Source: JALYNX01 sp963749415 (GTDB taxonomy: Bacteria; Actinomycetota; Acidimicrobiia; Spongiisociales; ZC4RG35). From it: a stretch of DNA of 64,000 nt. Positions 17,255 through 25,872 of the stretch are shown in pieces. The DNA is taken from assembly GCA_963749415.1 (NCBI GenBank), contig CAVVMG010000001.1, forward strand, positions 1-64,000, written 5' to 3'. Made by a program: the position numbers and the translations under genes. Positions within the stretch are counted from its first letter, which is position 1, and the number at the start of each line of letters is the position of its first letter. Below the pieces are notes generated by a model. That model saw only the letters and a list, made by a program, of their open reading frames with translations. It had not been told where the DNA came from and did no database searches.

Positions 17255-18355
17255 ATGAGTGCATCACCGGTATGGTCACACTCAGCCGCCCGGCTGATCG
17301 ACCTCATTGGACTCCCGATCGGTCTCATCGACCTCGAACTCAGCACGCCGCCGACAGAACTCGTCGGCGACACGACCGCGTTCCTGCTGCGTTCCGAGCA
17401 GGGTCCGCCCGCGGCGGTTTTGAAGGTGGCCCGTGGCCGGCTGGGAGCCGCGGAACTGCGCACGCAGCGGCGCGTGCTCGCCGAACTCGCCATCCACCAA
17501 GGAATCGACGAAGAGTGGCGTGAACTGCTGCCGCGGATCCTGGCCTTCGACGAGCGCACCGATGCGACCGTGTCCGTGGAGTCCTATCGGCCGGGAATGG
17601 ACCTGGCGGAGGTGCTGGCGCGCCGCCCGAATCGTGTCGAGGAGCTGACCGCTGCGGCCCTGAGCGCCATCGCGCCGCTGCATCGGCGGACTGCCACGTT
17701 CGTCGTCGTCGACAACGTCTGCCTGTTGCGGCGATGGGTCATCGAACCACTGGGGTGCCTGACGGACCTGTGCCGGCGGCTGGATCCCCGTCTGGTTCCC
17801 GAGCTGGACCGGCTTGGAACGATGCTACGGCAGGCCCTCGTTGGCTGGCGCATGCCGGTGAGCTGGACGCACGGCGACTACACACCCGGCAAGGTCCGGG
17901 TGGCCGGCGTGCGGGGCCCGGTCACCGGGATCGTGGACTGGGACGGCGCGCGGCCGGGCCAGCCGGCGCTGATCGACGAATACCTGATGATCCTGACGGC
18001 GAGCTGTCAGGTGGAGCGAGCTGAGCTGGGCACCGTCGTCGCTGAGCGGCTACGGGCGGGCGGCCTCTCAGACCGCGAGCGTAATGCGCTGCGTGCCGCA
18101 CGCGACCGATCCGACGCGGACATCGGCGACCGTAGGCGCATCGATGAACGCATCGACGAGCGCGTTGCCATTCTATTGACTTGGCTGCACCATGCTGCCG
18201 ACTTGTGGCGCAAGTGCGACACCCATCCAAACCACCACATCTGGTGGGCCACCAACGTGGCTCCGGTGCTTGACGCCGTCGCGCGTGGCACGGATTCGAT
18301 GTTTCAAGCGCGCGGGCCCGCGTGGGCGGCGCCACCGCAAGCGGTGCACCGATGA
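17255..18355 (+). CDS. APH-like phosphotransferase family protein
   Basis: A 366-residue cytoplasmic protein of the aminoglycoside phosphotransferase / choline kinase-like fold. The catalytic loop is seen as SWTHGDYTPGKVRV near residue 205, with the catalytic Asp, and the metal-binding motif as TGIVDWDGARPGQP near 230. In the usual HGDxxxxN pattern the asparagine helps bind Mg; here the position reads lysine, which may reduce or change activity. The substrate cannot be inferred. The first codons (atgagtgcatcaccggtat) coincide with a block repeated upstream of the PE relic at 21308, so the true start may lie further in. Confidence 0.75.
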   Translation: MSASPVWSHSAARLIDLIGLPIGLIDLELSTPPTELVGDTTAFLLRSEQGPPAAVLKVARGRLGAAELRTQRRVLAELAIHQGIDEEWRELLPRILAFDERTDATVSVESYRPGMDLAEVLARRPNRVEELTAAALSAIAPLHRRTATFVVVDNVCLLRRWVIEPLGCLTDLCRRLDPRLVPELDRLGTMLRQALVGWRMPVSWTHGDYTPGKVRVAGVRGPVTGIVDWDGARPGQPALIDEYLMILTASCQVERAELGTVVAERLRAGGLSDRERNALRAARDRSDADIGDRRRIDERIDERVAILLTWLHHAADLWRKCDTHPNHHIWWATNVAPVLDAVARGTDSMFQARGPAWAAPPQAVHR

Positions 18356-18376
18356 CCGGGTCACCGCCCGTCGAGG

Positions 18377-19624
18377 ATGCCGCACGGGCCCCGGGATATC
18401 AGGCCGATGGCTGACATGCAAAACGGACAACGAACGCTTACAGAACATGGTCGGCGTGGTGGCCTGGCTGATGTCGGTGCCGATGTGGCCGCGGCTCACC
18501 GGGGAACGTCGATCATGTTCGACGGGCGGGGCGCAGGGATGGTTCGGGAGGTCGTGGAGGATGATCCGAGCGTCGCCGGCCGGCTTGCCTGGCTCGGCGC
18601 TCGGCTTACCATCCGGCCAGCCCTGACAATTGGTAGCTATCTCCCGCACGCGCCGTGGCCATGGGGCCTGGTCGACTTCGCCGCCAAGGCTGTTACGCCG
18701 GCGCCGGGCAGCGTTCGCGCCACGATTCGGTTGGCGCATTGCACCGCGCGATTGGTCCGCGCTGCCGGTGTCCTGCCCGCGGACGGCACCCGGGGCGTCG
18801 TGTTGTACATGCATGGTGGCGCCTTCCTGACCTGTGGCGCCAACACGCATGACCGGCTCGTCACCACGTTGTCGAAGTACGCCGATACCCCGGTGCTGGT
18901 GATGAACTACCGGATGATGCCCAAGCACTCGATCGGTGAGGCGATCGATGATTGCTATGACGGCTACCGGTGGCTGCGTGACGGGGGTTACCGGCCCGAC
19001 CAGATCGTCTTGGCCGGCGACTCCGTTGGAGGCTACCTGTCACTCGCGCTGGCCGAACGACTGCTCAACGAAGGCGAGGAGCTCGCGGCCATCGTCTGCA
19101 TGTCACCGCTGATGCAGGTCGCGAAGGACCCCAGGCAGGCGCACCCCAACATCCGCAGCGATGCGATGTTCCCCGTCAAGGCATTTGACGCATTCGTCGA
19201 CCAGATCGCCAAGGCGGGCCAGCGTCACATCATGGATGGGCGCCCCGAGGAGATCTACGAGCCGCTCGACCACATCGAGCCCGGTCTGCCCCGCACGTTG
19301 ATCCATGTATCGGGTTCCGAGGTTCTGCTGCACGACGCGCGGCTGGCCGCGCGGCGGCTGGCCGCGGCCGGAGTACCGGTTCAGCTGCGGGTATGGCCTG
19401 GCCAGATGCACGTGTTCCAGATCGCCGCGCCGATGGTGCCGGAGGCCGACCGGTCGTTGCGCCAGATTGGCAACTACATCCGCGACGCGACCGACCCGTA
19501 CCACCGCGTGGCGGTTTGTACCGCCCGCGCCCGTACATCGCGGTCTCGCCGTGGCGTCATCTCCGATTCCGCCTCAAACCGGTTGCCGCCGTACACAATT
19601 CATCGTCGAACTGGAGATAGCTGA
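18377..19624 (+). CDS. Alpha/beta hydrolase, HSL-type esterase/lipase
   Basis: The hormone-sensitive-lipase type fold is shown by the oxyanion motif MHGGAFLTCG, the nucleophile elbow AGDSVGGYLS and the catalytic histidine region GQMHVFQ near the C-terminus. This resembles mycobacterial Lip esterases acting on short acyl esters. The first 45 residues of the open frame (MPHGPRDIRPM onward) look unlike the family; a start at ATG 18515 or 18541 is more likely. The last 35 residues also look non-native, suggesting a late frameshift. Two bases separate it from the epimerase gene, so the pair is probably co-transcribed. Confidence 0.8.
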   Translation: MPHGPRDIRPMADMQNGQRTLTEHGRRGGLADVGADVAAAHRGTSIMFDGRGAGMVREVVEDDPSVAGRLAWLGARLTIRPALTIGSYLPHAPWPWGLVDFAAKAVTPAPGSVRATIRLAHCTARLVRAAGVLPADGTRGVVLYMHGGAFLTCGANTHDRLVTTLSKYADTPVLVMNYRMMPKHSIGEAIDDCYDGYRWLRDGGYRPDQIVLAGDSVGGYLSLALAERLLNEGEELAAIVCMSPLMQVAKDPRQAHPNIRSDAMFPVKAFDAFVDQIAKAGQRHIMDGRPEEIYEPLDHIEPGLPRTLIHVSGSEVLLHDARLAARRLAAAGVPVQLRVWPGQMHVFQIAAPMVPEADRSLRQIGNYIRDATDPYHRVAVCTARARTSRSRRGVISDSASNRLPPYTIHRRTGDS

Positions 19625-19626
19625 TA

Positions 19627-21030
19627 ATGCGCACCCTCGTGACCGGCGCTGCCGGATTCATCGGTTCCACCCTTGTCGACCGCCTGCTGGAGGAAGGACA
19701 CCAAGTGACAGGAGTCGACAATCTCAGCGCCGGCCCCCCCGTTGCCAACCTCGAGTCGGCCCACCGAAACAAAGGCCCCGGTCGCTTCACCTTCGTCGCG
19801 GTCGACGTCAGGCACCCCGAGCTGTCCGACGTCGTCGCAGGCTCCAACCCCGACGTGGTGTTCCATTTGGCCGCCCAGGTCGACGTGCGCAGCTCCGTTG
19901 CGGATCCGCTATTTGACGCCCGCAACAACGTGCTGGGCACCATCAACCTGCTGGAGGCGAGCCGGCGGGCGCGAGTACCGCGGATCATCTACGCCACCTC
20001 GGGTGGCGCCCGCTACGGTGCGCCGGCCACCTTGCCTGCCACCGAGGACACTCCCGTGGACCCGCTTTCCCCCTACGCGGCGGCCAAGGTCGCCGGAGAG
20101 TTGTATATGCGCACCTACGCCTGCATGTACGGGCTAGCACCCATCAGTCTGGCACTGGCCAACGTCTATGGGCCACGCCAAGACCCAGACGGGGAAGCCG
20201 GTGTCGTTTCGGTCTTTGGCAGTGCGATGATCTCCGGCCATCCAACGACCATCTACGGCGACGGCCGCTCCACCCGCGACTACGTTTACGTCGACGATGT
20301 CGTGACTGCCTTCCTGTGCGCCGCGGATGCGCCGGTCACGACGACCGGTACCTTCAACATCGGCACCGGCGTACAGACGACAGTCACCGAGCTGCACCAG
20401 CTGATCGCGGCGGCAGTCGGCGTCTCGCGTCCGCCCGATCACGCCGAGGCCCGCACCGGCGAGGTTCAGGCGAGCGCATTAGACCCGGCCCGGGCGGGTC
20501 GGGAGCTGGGCTGGAAACCAGACATCGACCTCACCGAGGGCATCAAGCGCACCGTCGAGTGGCTGCGTGGCCGCCTCGATCCCGGCTGCACTCGCCCAAG
20601 TCTGAAAGCGCCAAACCGTCCACCACCGATGACCTGCCCGAGCGTGACGCTGGCCGCGTTGATTCAGCGCGTGGTCATTGTCGCGGGCGCTGCTGCGCTG
20701 ATTCTCGCCGCGTTCGGCCTCGATTCGGTACCGGAGGTCGGCGGCCTTGGTGCGCCCGCGTTTGCGGCGTCGTCGCCCGACGATGGGATGCCTGGCGCCG
20801 TACGGGCGGCGGCGGTTCCGCGGTGGGCAGCGGGCGGGGTGGGAATGAGAAGCGCACTGGCGGGTTTCGTGGTGTGGGTGCGCCCGCTTCAGAACCTTTG
20901 CGGTGATGCTCGCCGATCAAGTCACGGCCCGCCAGATCGAACGCGTCGATCGCATGGAGCGGGACGACGAACGATACCCGACGACAGTCGAGGGATCAGT
21001 GCGGTTAATCGATTCGGCTTGATGGTGTGA
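19627..21030 (+). CDS. NAD-dependent UDP-sugar 4-epimerase (GalE type) with extra C-terminal segment
   Basis: An extended SDR enzyme. The Rossmann motif GAAGFIGS opens the protein, the catalytic YxxxK appears in SPYAAAKVAGE, and NVYGPRQDPDGEAGVV and the cofactor-side DYVYVDDVV are typical of actinobacterial GalE enzymes that interconvert UDP-glucose and UDP-galactose. The family usually ends about residue 315 (GIKRTVEWLRGRLDPG). Here the frame stays open for another 150 codons containing one hydrophobic helix (VVIVAGAAALILAAFGL) and then low-complexity sequence running into an IS relic. The tail is probably not native; the natural end is likely near 20600. Confidence 0.85.
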   Translation: MRTLVTGAAGFIGSTLVDRLLEEGHQVTGVDNLSAGPPVANLESAHRNKGPGRFTFVAVDVRHPELSDVVAGSNPDVVFHLAAQVDVRSSVADPLFDARNNVLGTINLLEASRRARVPRIIYATSGGARYGAPATLPATEDTPVDPLSPYAAAKVAGELYMRTYACMYGLAPISLALANVYGPRQDPDGEAGVVSVFGSAMISGHPTTIYGDGRSTRDYVYVDDVVTAFLCAADAPVTTTGTFNIGTGVQTTVTELHQLIAAAVGVSRPPDHAEARTGEVQASALDPARAGRELGWKPDIDLTEGIKRTVEWLRGRLDPGCTRPSLKAPNRPPPMTCPSVTLAALIQRVVIVAGAAALILAAFGLDSVPEVGGLGAPAFAASSPDDGMPGAVRAAAVPRWAAGGVGMRSALAGFVVWVRPLQNLCGDARRSSHGPPDRTRRSHGAGRRTIPDDSRGISAVNRFGLMV

Positions 21031-21195
21031 ATCCGCAGGTGAGGGGCCTTGGGGGTGCCGGCAGCTAGCAACAGCGGGGCAACCTCGCCGATCGCCGCCC
21101 ACTCCCGACTCGTGCTGATCGCTGCTCGCGGCAACCATCCGCACCGCGCGCTCACGCAGGTCGGGCGGATATCTCCTCGAGGAACTGCCTGACAA
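20917..21195 (-). pseudogene. IS3-type OrfA (transposase HTH) relic
   Basis: The minus strand reads RRYPPDLRERAVRMVAA and, in the next frame, SEWAAIGEVAPLL, the N-terminal HTH signature of IS3-family OrfA. The remainder is unrecognisable. It lies opposite the open tail of the epimerase frame and probably explains why that tail is not native. Confidence 0.55.
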
Positions 21196-21401
21196 AACCG
21201 CGCGGTCTGTTCTCTACCAGTCTTCCGGGGGTGGTGATGCTTTCTGCATTTGGAATAAACTAAACGTTGGCTATTCGCTTTTATTATCGTCCAATGGTAT
21301 GTAAGCTACGGGCTCAGGTGCATCACCGGTATACACCCACCTTCGCACTCAAGCGTCGGCGTAACAACCGCGGGTTGGGCTGCTTCCGTTAGGAGGAGCA
21401 C

Positions 21402-21515
21402 ATGTCGTTGGTGACCACACAGGCAGAAATGCTGGCGTTGACGGCTGGAGACCTGCAGGGCGTTGGGTCTGCAGTGGTCGCCGGGAATACGGGAAGGAGC
21501 CATTCAGGTGCCTGA
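21402..21515 (+). pseudogene. PE-family protein relic
   Basis: ATG 21402 follows a strong aggaggag site and encodes MSLVTTQAEMLALTAGDLQ then GVGSAVVAGNT, the characteristic N-terminus of mycobacterial PE proteins, but it stops after 37 codons where the family needs about 90-100. PE proteins are substrates of type VII (ESX) secretion. Its leader matches the one before the broken PE start at 6756. It is the best taxonomic marker in the first part of the window. Confidence 0.75.
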
Positions 21516-21593
21516 AAACGTGTGCCCGCAACGGTGGGAGGGTTGCTGCAGGAGCGTCAGGCTGCCTTTGACGCTCGGAGAAGGTGACGGCAC

Positions 21594-22757
21594 ATGAGCG
21601 CTGTCCCGATGGAGGTAGTCGCGCGTGTGGAAAGTCGCTCCTTCACCAGCGACAACACCGCCGGTGGTGCACCCGAGATCATCGCAGCTGTTGCAGCGGC
21701 AGCCTCCGGGCAGGCACCGCCCTATGGCACCGACAGTTGGACTTTGAGCGCACGACGCCGCTTCAGCGAGATCTTTGATTGCGACGTCGATCTGCTCCCC
21801 GTTTCCACCGGCTCGGCGGCGAACGCATTGAGCTTGGCCGCGCTGACCCCACCGTGGGGCAGCGTGTTATGCCACCGCGACAGCCATATCAACAACGACG
21901 AGTGCGGCGCACCGGAGTTCTTCACAGGGGGTGCCAAACTCATTGCCCTGGGTGGGGAAAACGCCAAGATCGACGCCGACGAGCTGCAGGCCGCGGTGCA
22001 CCGCAAGGTCGGAGACGTGCACAGCGTGCAACCCTCCGTGTTGAGCCTCACCCAGGCAACCGAGACCGGCGCGGTATACACCCCCGCCGAGATCGGACAC
22101 CTGGCCGGCATTGCGAAGCACGCGGGCCTGCGCGTTCACATGGACGGCGCCCGCCTCGCCAACGCCGTCGCCGCATTGGGCTGCAACCCCGCCGAGCTAA
22201 CCTGGCGCGCCGGCGTGGACATGCTGTCCTTTGGCGCCATCAAGAACGGGGGCATAACCGCCGATGCGATCGTCGTCTTCGACTGCTCCGTGACCACCGA
22301 GCTCAGCTTCCGGGCTAAGCGAGCCGGACAACTCGCCGCCAAGATGCGTTTCGCCGCCGCCCAACTCGACGCCTACCTCGCCGACGATCTGTGGCTGCGC
22401 AATGCCTGGCACGCCAATGCCATGACCGCGCGGCTCGAAGAGGGGCTGAAGTCCATTCCCGGCACTCGCCTTGCGGGCACGCCACAGGCGAACATCCTCT
22501 TCTGCCGCCTGCCCCAGCAGGTCATCGACGGACTTCTGGACCAGGGTTACGGCTTTTACCACGACCGTTGGGAGCCAGGTGTCGTCCGTTTCGTCACCTC
22601 CTTTGCCACCACGACCCACGATGTCGACGAGCTGGTACACGCGGTCCGCCGACTCACCGCGGCCGCGATCGAGGAAAGCCGGTCTAAACGGGCTCGAACG
22701 CAGAGATCAGCCAGCGGCCGCCGATCTGAGGTGGCGTGTATGGGACGCGTCCGATGA
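21594..22757 (+). CDS. Threonine-aldolase-family PLP enzyme
   Basis: A fold-type I PLP enzyme of the low-specificity L-threonine aldolase / beta-eliminating lyase family, 387 residues. The PLP lysine is in MLSFGAIKNGG near residue 220; the N-terminal SFTSDNTAGGAPEI and YGTDSWT and the central HMDGARLANA (cofactor Asp/Arg) fit the family. Such enzymes cleave or form beta-hydroxy-alpha-amino acids with glycine. The ATG follows ggagaaggtgacggc. Its stop overlaps the next gene's start (ATGA at 22754), suggesting coupling to the oxidoreductase. The last 25 residues are unlike the family and may be extended by a rearrangement or indel. Confidence 0.85.
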   Translation: MSAVPMEVVARVESRSFTSDNTAGGAPEIIAAVAAAASGQAPPYGTDSWTLSARRRFSEIFDCDVDLLPVSTGSAANALSLAALTPPWGSVLCHRDSHINNDECGAPEFFTGGAKLIALGGENAKIDADELQAAVHRKVGDVHSVQPSVLSLTQATETGAVYTPAEIGHLAGIAKHAGLRVHMDGARLANAVAALGCNPAELTWRAGVDMLSFGAIKNGGITADAIVVFDCSVTTELSFRAKRAGQLAAKMRFAAAQLDAYLADDLWLRNAWHANAMTARLEEGLKSIPGTRLAGTPQANILFCRLPQQVIDGLLDQGYGFYHDRWEPGVVRFVTSFATTTHDVDELVHAVRRLTAAAIEESRSKRARTQRSASGRRSEVACMGRVR

Positions 22758-24586
22758 TCGAGATGGCCATCGTGGGGCTCGGCTCGTGGGGTCTGTGCGT
22801 CATGGAGCGGACGGTGAGCCGGGCCCGGCGGGTAGGGACGCCGATGCGGCTGCACGTGGTCGAGCCCTCTCAGCTCGGAGGCGGGGTTTACGCCGCCGAG
22901 CAGCCCGACTTCCTGGTCCTCAACAACGCCTGCGGTCAGCTCTCCCTCTACGCCGCCCCCGACGGGGACGCCCTCCCCCCCTACGCCATGGGCCTGCACC
23001 GGTGGGCGGTGGGCTGCGGCTACCGCTGGGTGGGTTACGAGTGCCGCATCGGCGCCGGGGGTGACCCCATCCTGCCCACCGACTACCTACCCCGGCGGTT
23101 GATGGGCGAGTACCTGGTCTGGTTCTACGACACGCTGGTGGCCGACGCCCCGCCCAACCTCGAGATCGTCCGGCACTACGCGGCGGCCGTCGACATCTCG
23201 CCGGCCCTCCAGCGATCCCGCTACGGCGGGCGCGAGGCGGTGCTGCTCGACAACGGCACCACCCTCACCGTCGACCACGTGGTGCTGACCTCGGGGCACA
23301 CGTGGAACGACGAGCCCGGGGCCGGCGGGGGCGCGCACTACCTGCGGCCCTACCCCGTCGAGTACCTCGACCAGAGCGCTCCGGCCGGATCCTCGGTGGC
23401 CGTGGCCGGCATGGGCCTGGTCGGCTACGACGTCCTCACCGCCCTCACCATCGGACGAGGCGGGACCTTCGAGGACCGGTGCGACCGGGCCGACCGCATG
23501 CGGTACGTGCCCTCGGGCCGGGAGCCGACCATCACCCTCTACTCGCGCTCGGGCATGCCGCACTGCGCCAAGTCGGCCCAGGGCGTCGACCCCTACGGCC
23601 AGTACCAGCCGGTGGTGTGCACCCCCGAGGAGTTCGCGGCGCTGACCAATCCGGGCGGGTCGCCGGTGCGGCGGCACGTGGACTTCCGGGCCGAGCTGCT
23701 CCCCCTCATCTTCGCCGAGATGCAGGCGCGCTACTACATACACGCCGCCTTGCTGGCCGGGGGCGACGTCGAGTCGACCGAGGTCCGCGCCGTCCTCCGC
23801 CGAGGCTGGGTCGACGGGCACTACGAGAAGGCCGTCGACAGTCTCGAGCCGCGCTACGGGCGCTTCGACCCGGTCACCCACGTCTTCGCCGGGTCAGACC
23901 GCCACTACACGTCGGCCGCCGACTACCAGGGCCAGGTCTACGACATGATCGAGGCCGACCTCACCGAGGCCCTGCGACCCGGGGGGAGCCCGGTCAAGGC
24001 GGCCGAGGAGGTGCTGCGCATCCTCCGGGACCAGCTGCGTTCGGTCATCGAGTTCGGTGGTCTCTCCCTCGACTCCTACGTCGACTTCCAGTCCAAAGTC
24101 CGGGGCCGCATCAACCGCCTGGAGGCGGGCCCGCCACCCCTGCGCTCCCAGCAGCTGCTGGGGCTGCTCGACGCCGGGGTGGTGCGCATCCCGCTCGGAC
24201 CGAACCCGGAGCTGGCCGCCTGCCCCGACGGCGTCCGCCTGAGCTCCACGGCCCTCGACGAGCCGACGGCCGTGACGGTCGACGGGGTGGTGCGGGGCCA
24301 TCTCGACCTGCCCTCGCTGGCCCGGTCGAGCTCGCCCCTGCTCAACCGTCTCTACGCCAACGGAAGGCTGACCCAGCTCAGCTACGGTGACACGCCCGTG
24401 GGCAGCGTGGCCATCAATGAGGACTTCCACCCCTACGACACCGAGGGCCGGCTCCAGCCCAACCTCTCCTTGCTGGGCGTGCTCACCGAGGGGGTGCGCT
24501 ACTTCACCCACTACCTGCCCTCGCCCCGCAGCCGCCTCCGGGCCGTCTACGACGCCCAGGACTGCGTCGAGGCCGTCATCGGCTGA
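22754..24586 (+). CDS. FAD/NAD(P)-binding oxidoreductase
   Basis: A 610-residue two-dinucleotide-binding protein. The FAD Rossmann motif GLGSWG is at the N-terminus and a second GxGxxG is in VAVAGMGLVGYDVL near residue 220; the family resembles the FAD-NAD(P)-binding proteins (PF13454-like) found in tailoring and siderophore-type loci. It is probably a flavin monooxygenase, acting on an amino acid or acyl substrate from the flanking enzymes, but the substrate is unknown. GTG/ATG alternatives exist upstream (22736); ATG 22754 is chosen for its overlap with the previous stop. Codon use (strong GCC, CTG, GAC bias) differs from the genes before it. Confidence 0.8.
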   Translation: MIEMAIVGLGSWGLCVMERTVSRARRVGTPMRLHVVEPSQLGGGVYAAEQPDFLVLNNACGQLSLYAAPDGDALPPYAMGLHRWAVGCGYRWVGYECRIGAGGDPILPTDYLPRRLMGEYLVWFYDTLVADAPPNLEIVRHYAAAVDISPALQRSRYGGREAVLLDNGTTLTVDHVVLTSGHTWNDEPGAGGGAHYLRPYPVEYLDQSAPAGSSVAVAGMGLVGYDVLTALTIGRGGTFEDRCDRADRMRYVPSGREPTITLYSRSGMPHCAKSAQGVDPYGQYQPVVCTPEEFAALTNPGGSPVRRHVDFRAELLPLIFAEMQARYYIHAALLAGGDVESTEVRAVLRRGWVDGHYEKAVDSLEPRYGRFDPVTHVFAGSDRHYTSAADYQGQVYDMIEADLTEALRPGGSPVKAAEEVLRILRDQLRSVIEFGGLSLDSYVDFQSKVRGRINRLEAGPPPLRSQQLLGLLDAGVVRIPLGPNPELAACPDGVRLSSTALDEPTAVTVDGVVRGHLDLPSLARSSSPLLNRLYANGRLTQLSYGDTPVGSVAINEDFHPYDTEGRLQPNLSLLGVLTEGVRYFTHYLPSPRSRLRAVYDAQDCVEAVIG

Positions 24587-24590
24587 GCAC

Positions 24591-25865
24591 ATGATGGATT
24601 CCACGACCGGACGGGCGCGGCCGTTGGTGGCGGTGGGCTACGGGCCGCGTTGCGTTCCCGTGATGCAGCTGGCCGAAGCGGCCGCCGGCCACTGCGACCT
24701 GCTGTGGATGATCGACACGGCCGTGCCGGGGATGGGCGAGATGGCCGGTCTCCTCAACCGGTTCGGCCCCGTTGTCGACCTCGAGGGCATGAGCGCCGAG
24801 CAGGCGGTCAAGATCCTGGCCGACTGGGAGCCCGACGGCATGACCACCTACCTCGACGCCGGCATGGTCGAACTGGCCCGTGTGGCCGAGGGGCTGGGCC
24901 TCCCCTTCCACAGCCCGGCGACCGCCGCCGCCCTCACCGACAAGGCCCGCCAGCGCCGGGCCCTGGCCGACGCCGGCCTCGACATGCCCCCCTGCCACCT
25001 CGTCCGCCCCGACCAGTCCGAGCCCGAGCTCTCGGCCGTCGAGGCCGAGGTGGGGTGGCCCGCCGTCCTCAAGCCCCGCTCGGCCCAGGGCAGCCGCTAC
25101 ACCTTCCTGGCCCGCGACGGTGCCGAGCTCGAGAAGCTGCTCGACACCCTCGGCCCGGGCCGCCCCGACATGGTCCTCGAGGGTTACCTGGCCGACGATC
25201 CGGCCCGGGCCGGCGACCCCTACGCCGGCTACGTGTCGGTCGAGAGCGTGGTGGCCGACGGCGCCATCAGCCACCTGGCCCTGACCGGCCGCTTCCCGCC
25301 GGCCGAAAACTTCCGTGAGACCGGGTTCTTCATCCCCGCCGCCCTCGACGCCGGGAGCCGCTCGGCCGTCCTGGACCTGGCCACCCGGGCCATCGACGCC
25401 CTCGGGGTACGCACCGGGTGCCTGCACACCGAGGTCAAGTTCACACCCGACGGGCCCCGCATCATCGAGGTCAACGGACGGATGGGCGGCGGTGTGCCCG
25501 AGATGCTGGAGCGGGCCGCCGGCGTCAGCCTGCTCGACCTCACCCTGCGGGTGGCCCTGGGCGAGCCGGTGTCCGTCGACGGGCCCGTGGCCACCGACCG
25601 CATCGGCTACCGCTTCTTCCTCCAGCCGCCGACCGTCTCGGCCACGGTGACGGCCATCGAGGGCATCAACGACTTCAGCGACCACGCCGGGGTGGACACG
25701 GTGAGCGTCCACCAGGTCCCGGGGGCCGCCCTCGACTGGCGGGACGGCTCCGGCAACCACATCGTGGCCGTGGTCGGCTCGACCGACGACGAGGAGCAGT
25801 TGCGGGCGGCCTACCGGCTCCTCCACCAGGAGGTCACGGTCATCTACACCGACGTGAGGCATTGA
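24591..25865 (+). CDS. ATP-grasp ligase
   Basis: A 424-residue ATP-grasp enzyme. The ATP-binding lysine region is GWPAVLKPRSAQGSRYTF near residue 155, and the metal-binding Glu/Asn pair is in RIIEVNGRMGGGVPE near 295. Proteins of this group join an amino acid carboxylate to an amine or amino acid through an acyl phosphate (as in carnosine synthase or BacD-like dipeptide ligases). Neighbours that make or modify amino acids suggest it couples two amino acids. Two ATG codons overlap (24591, 24594); the gap to the previous gene is 4 bases. Cytoplasmic, intact. Confidence 0.85.
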   Translation: MMDSTTGRARPLVAVGYGPRCVPVMQLAEAAAGHCDLLWMIDTAVPGMGEMAGLLNRFGPVVDLEGMSAEQAVKILADWEPDGMTTYLDAGMVELARVAEGLGLPFHSPATAAALTDKARQRRALADAGLDMPPCHLVRPDQSEPELSAVEAEVGWPAVLKPRSAQGSRYTFLARDGAELEKLLDTLGPGRPDMVLEGYLADDPARAGDPYAGYVSVESVVADGAISHLALTGRFPPAENFRETGFFIPAALDAGSRSAVLDLATRAIDALGVRTGCLHTEVKFTPDGPRIIEVNGRMGGGVPEMLERAAGVSLLDLTLRVALGEPVSVDGPVATDRIGYRFFLQPPTVSATVTAIEGINDFSDHAGVDTVSVHQVPGAALDWRDGSGNHIVAVVGSTDDEEQLRAAYRLLHQEVTVIYTDVRH

Positions 25866-25872
25866 GACGGCG

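Noticed and set aside
20600..21030. A separate membrane-protein gene after the epimerase
   Set aside because: One hydrophobic helix exists, but there is no start signal or family resemblance, and the region merges with an IS relic; treated as a non-native tail.
22690..22760. Contig junction between the aldolase and oxidoreductase genes
   Set aside because: Codon bias changes here and the aldolase tail looks odd, but the genes keep a clean ATGA overlap, so a natural operon or horizontal acquisition is at least as likely.
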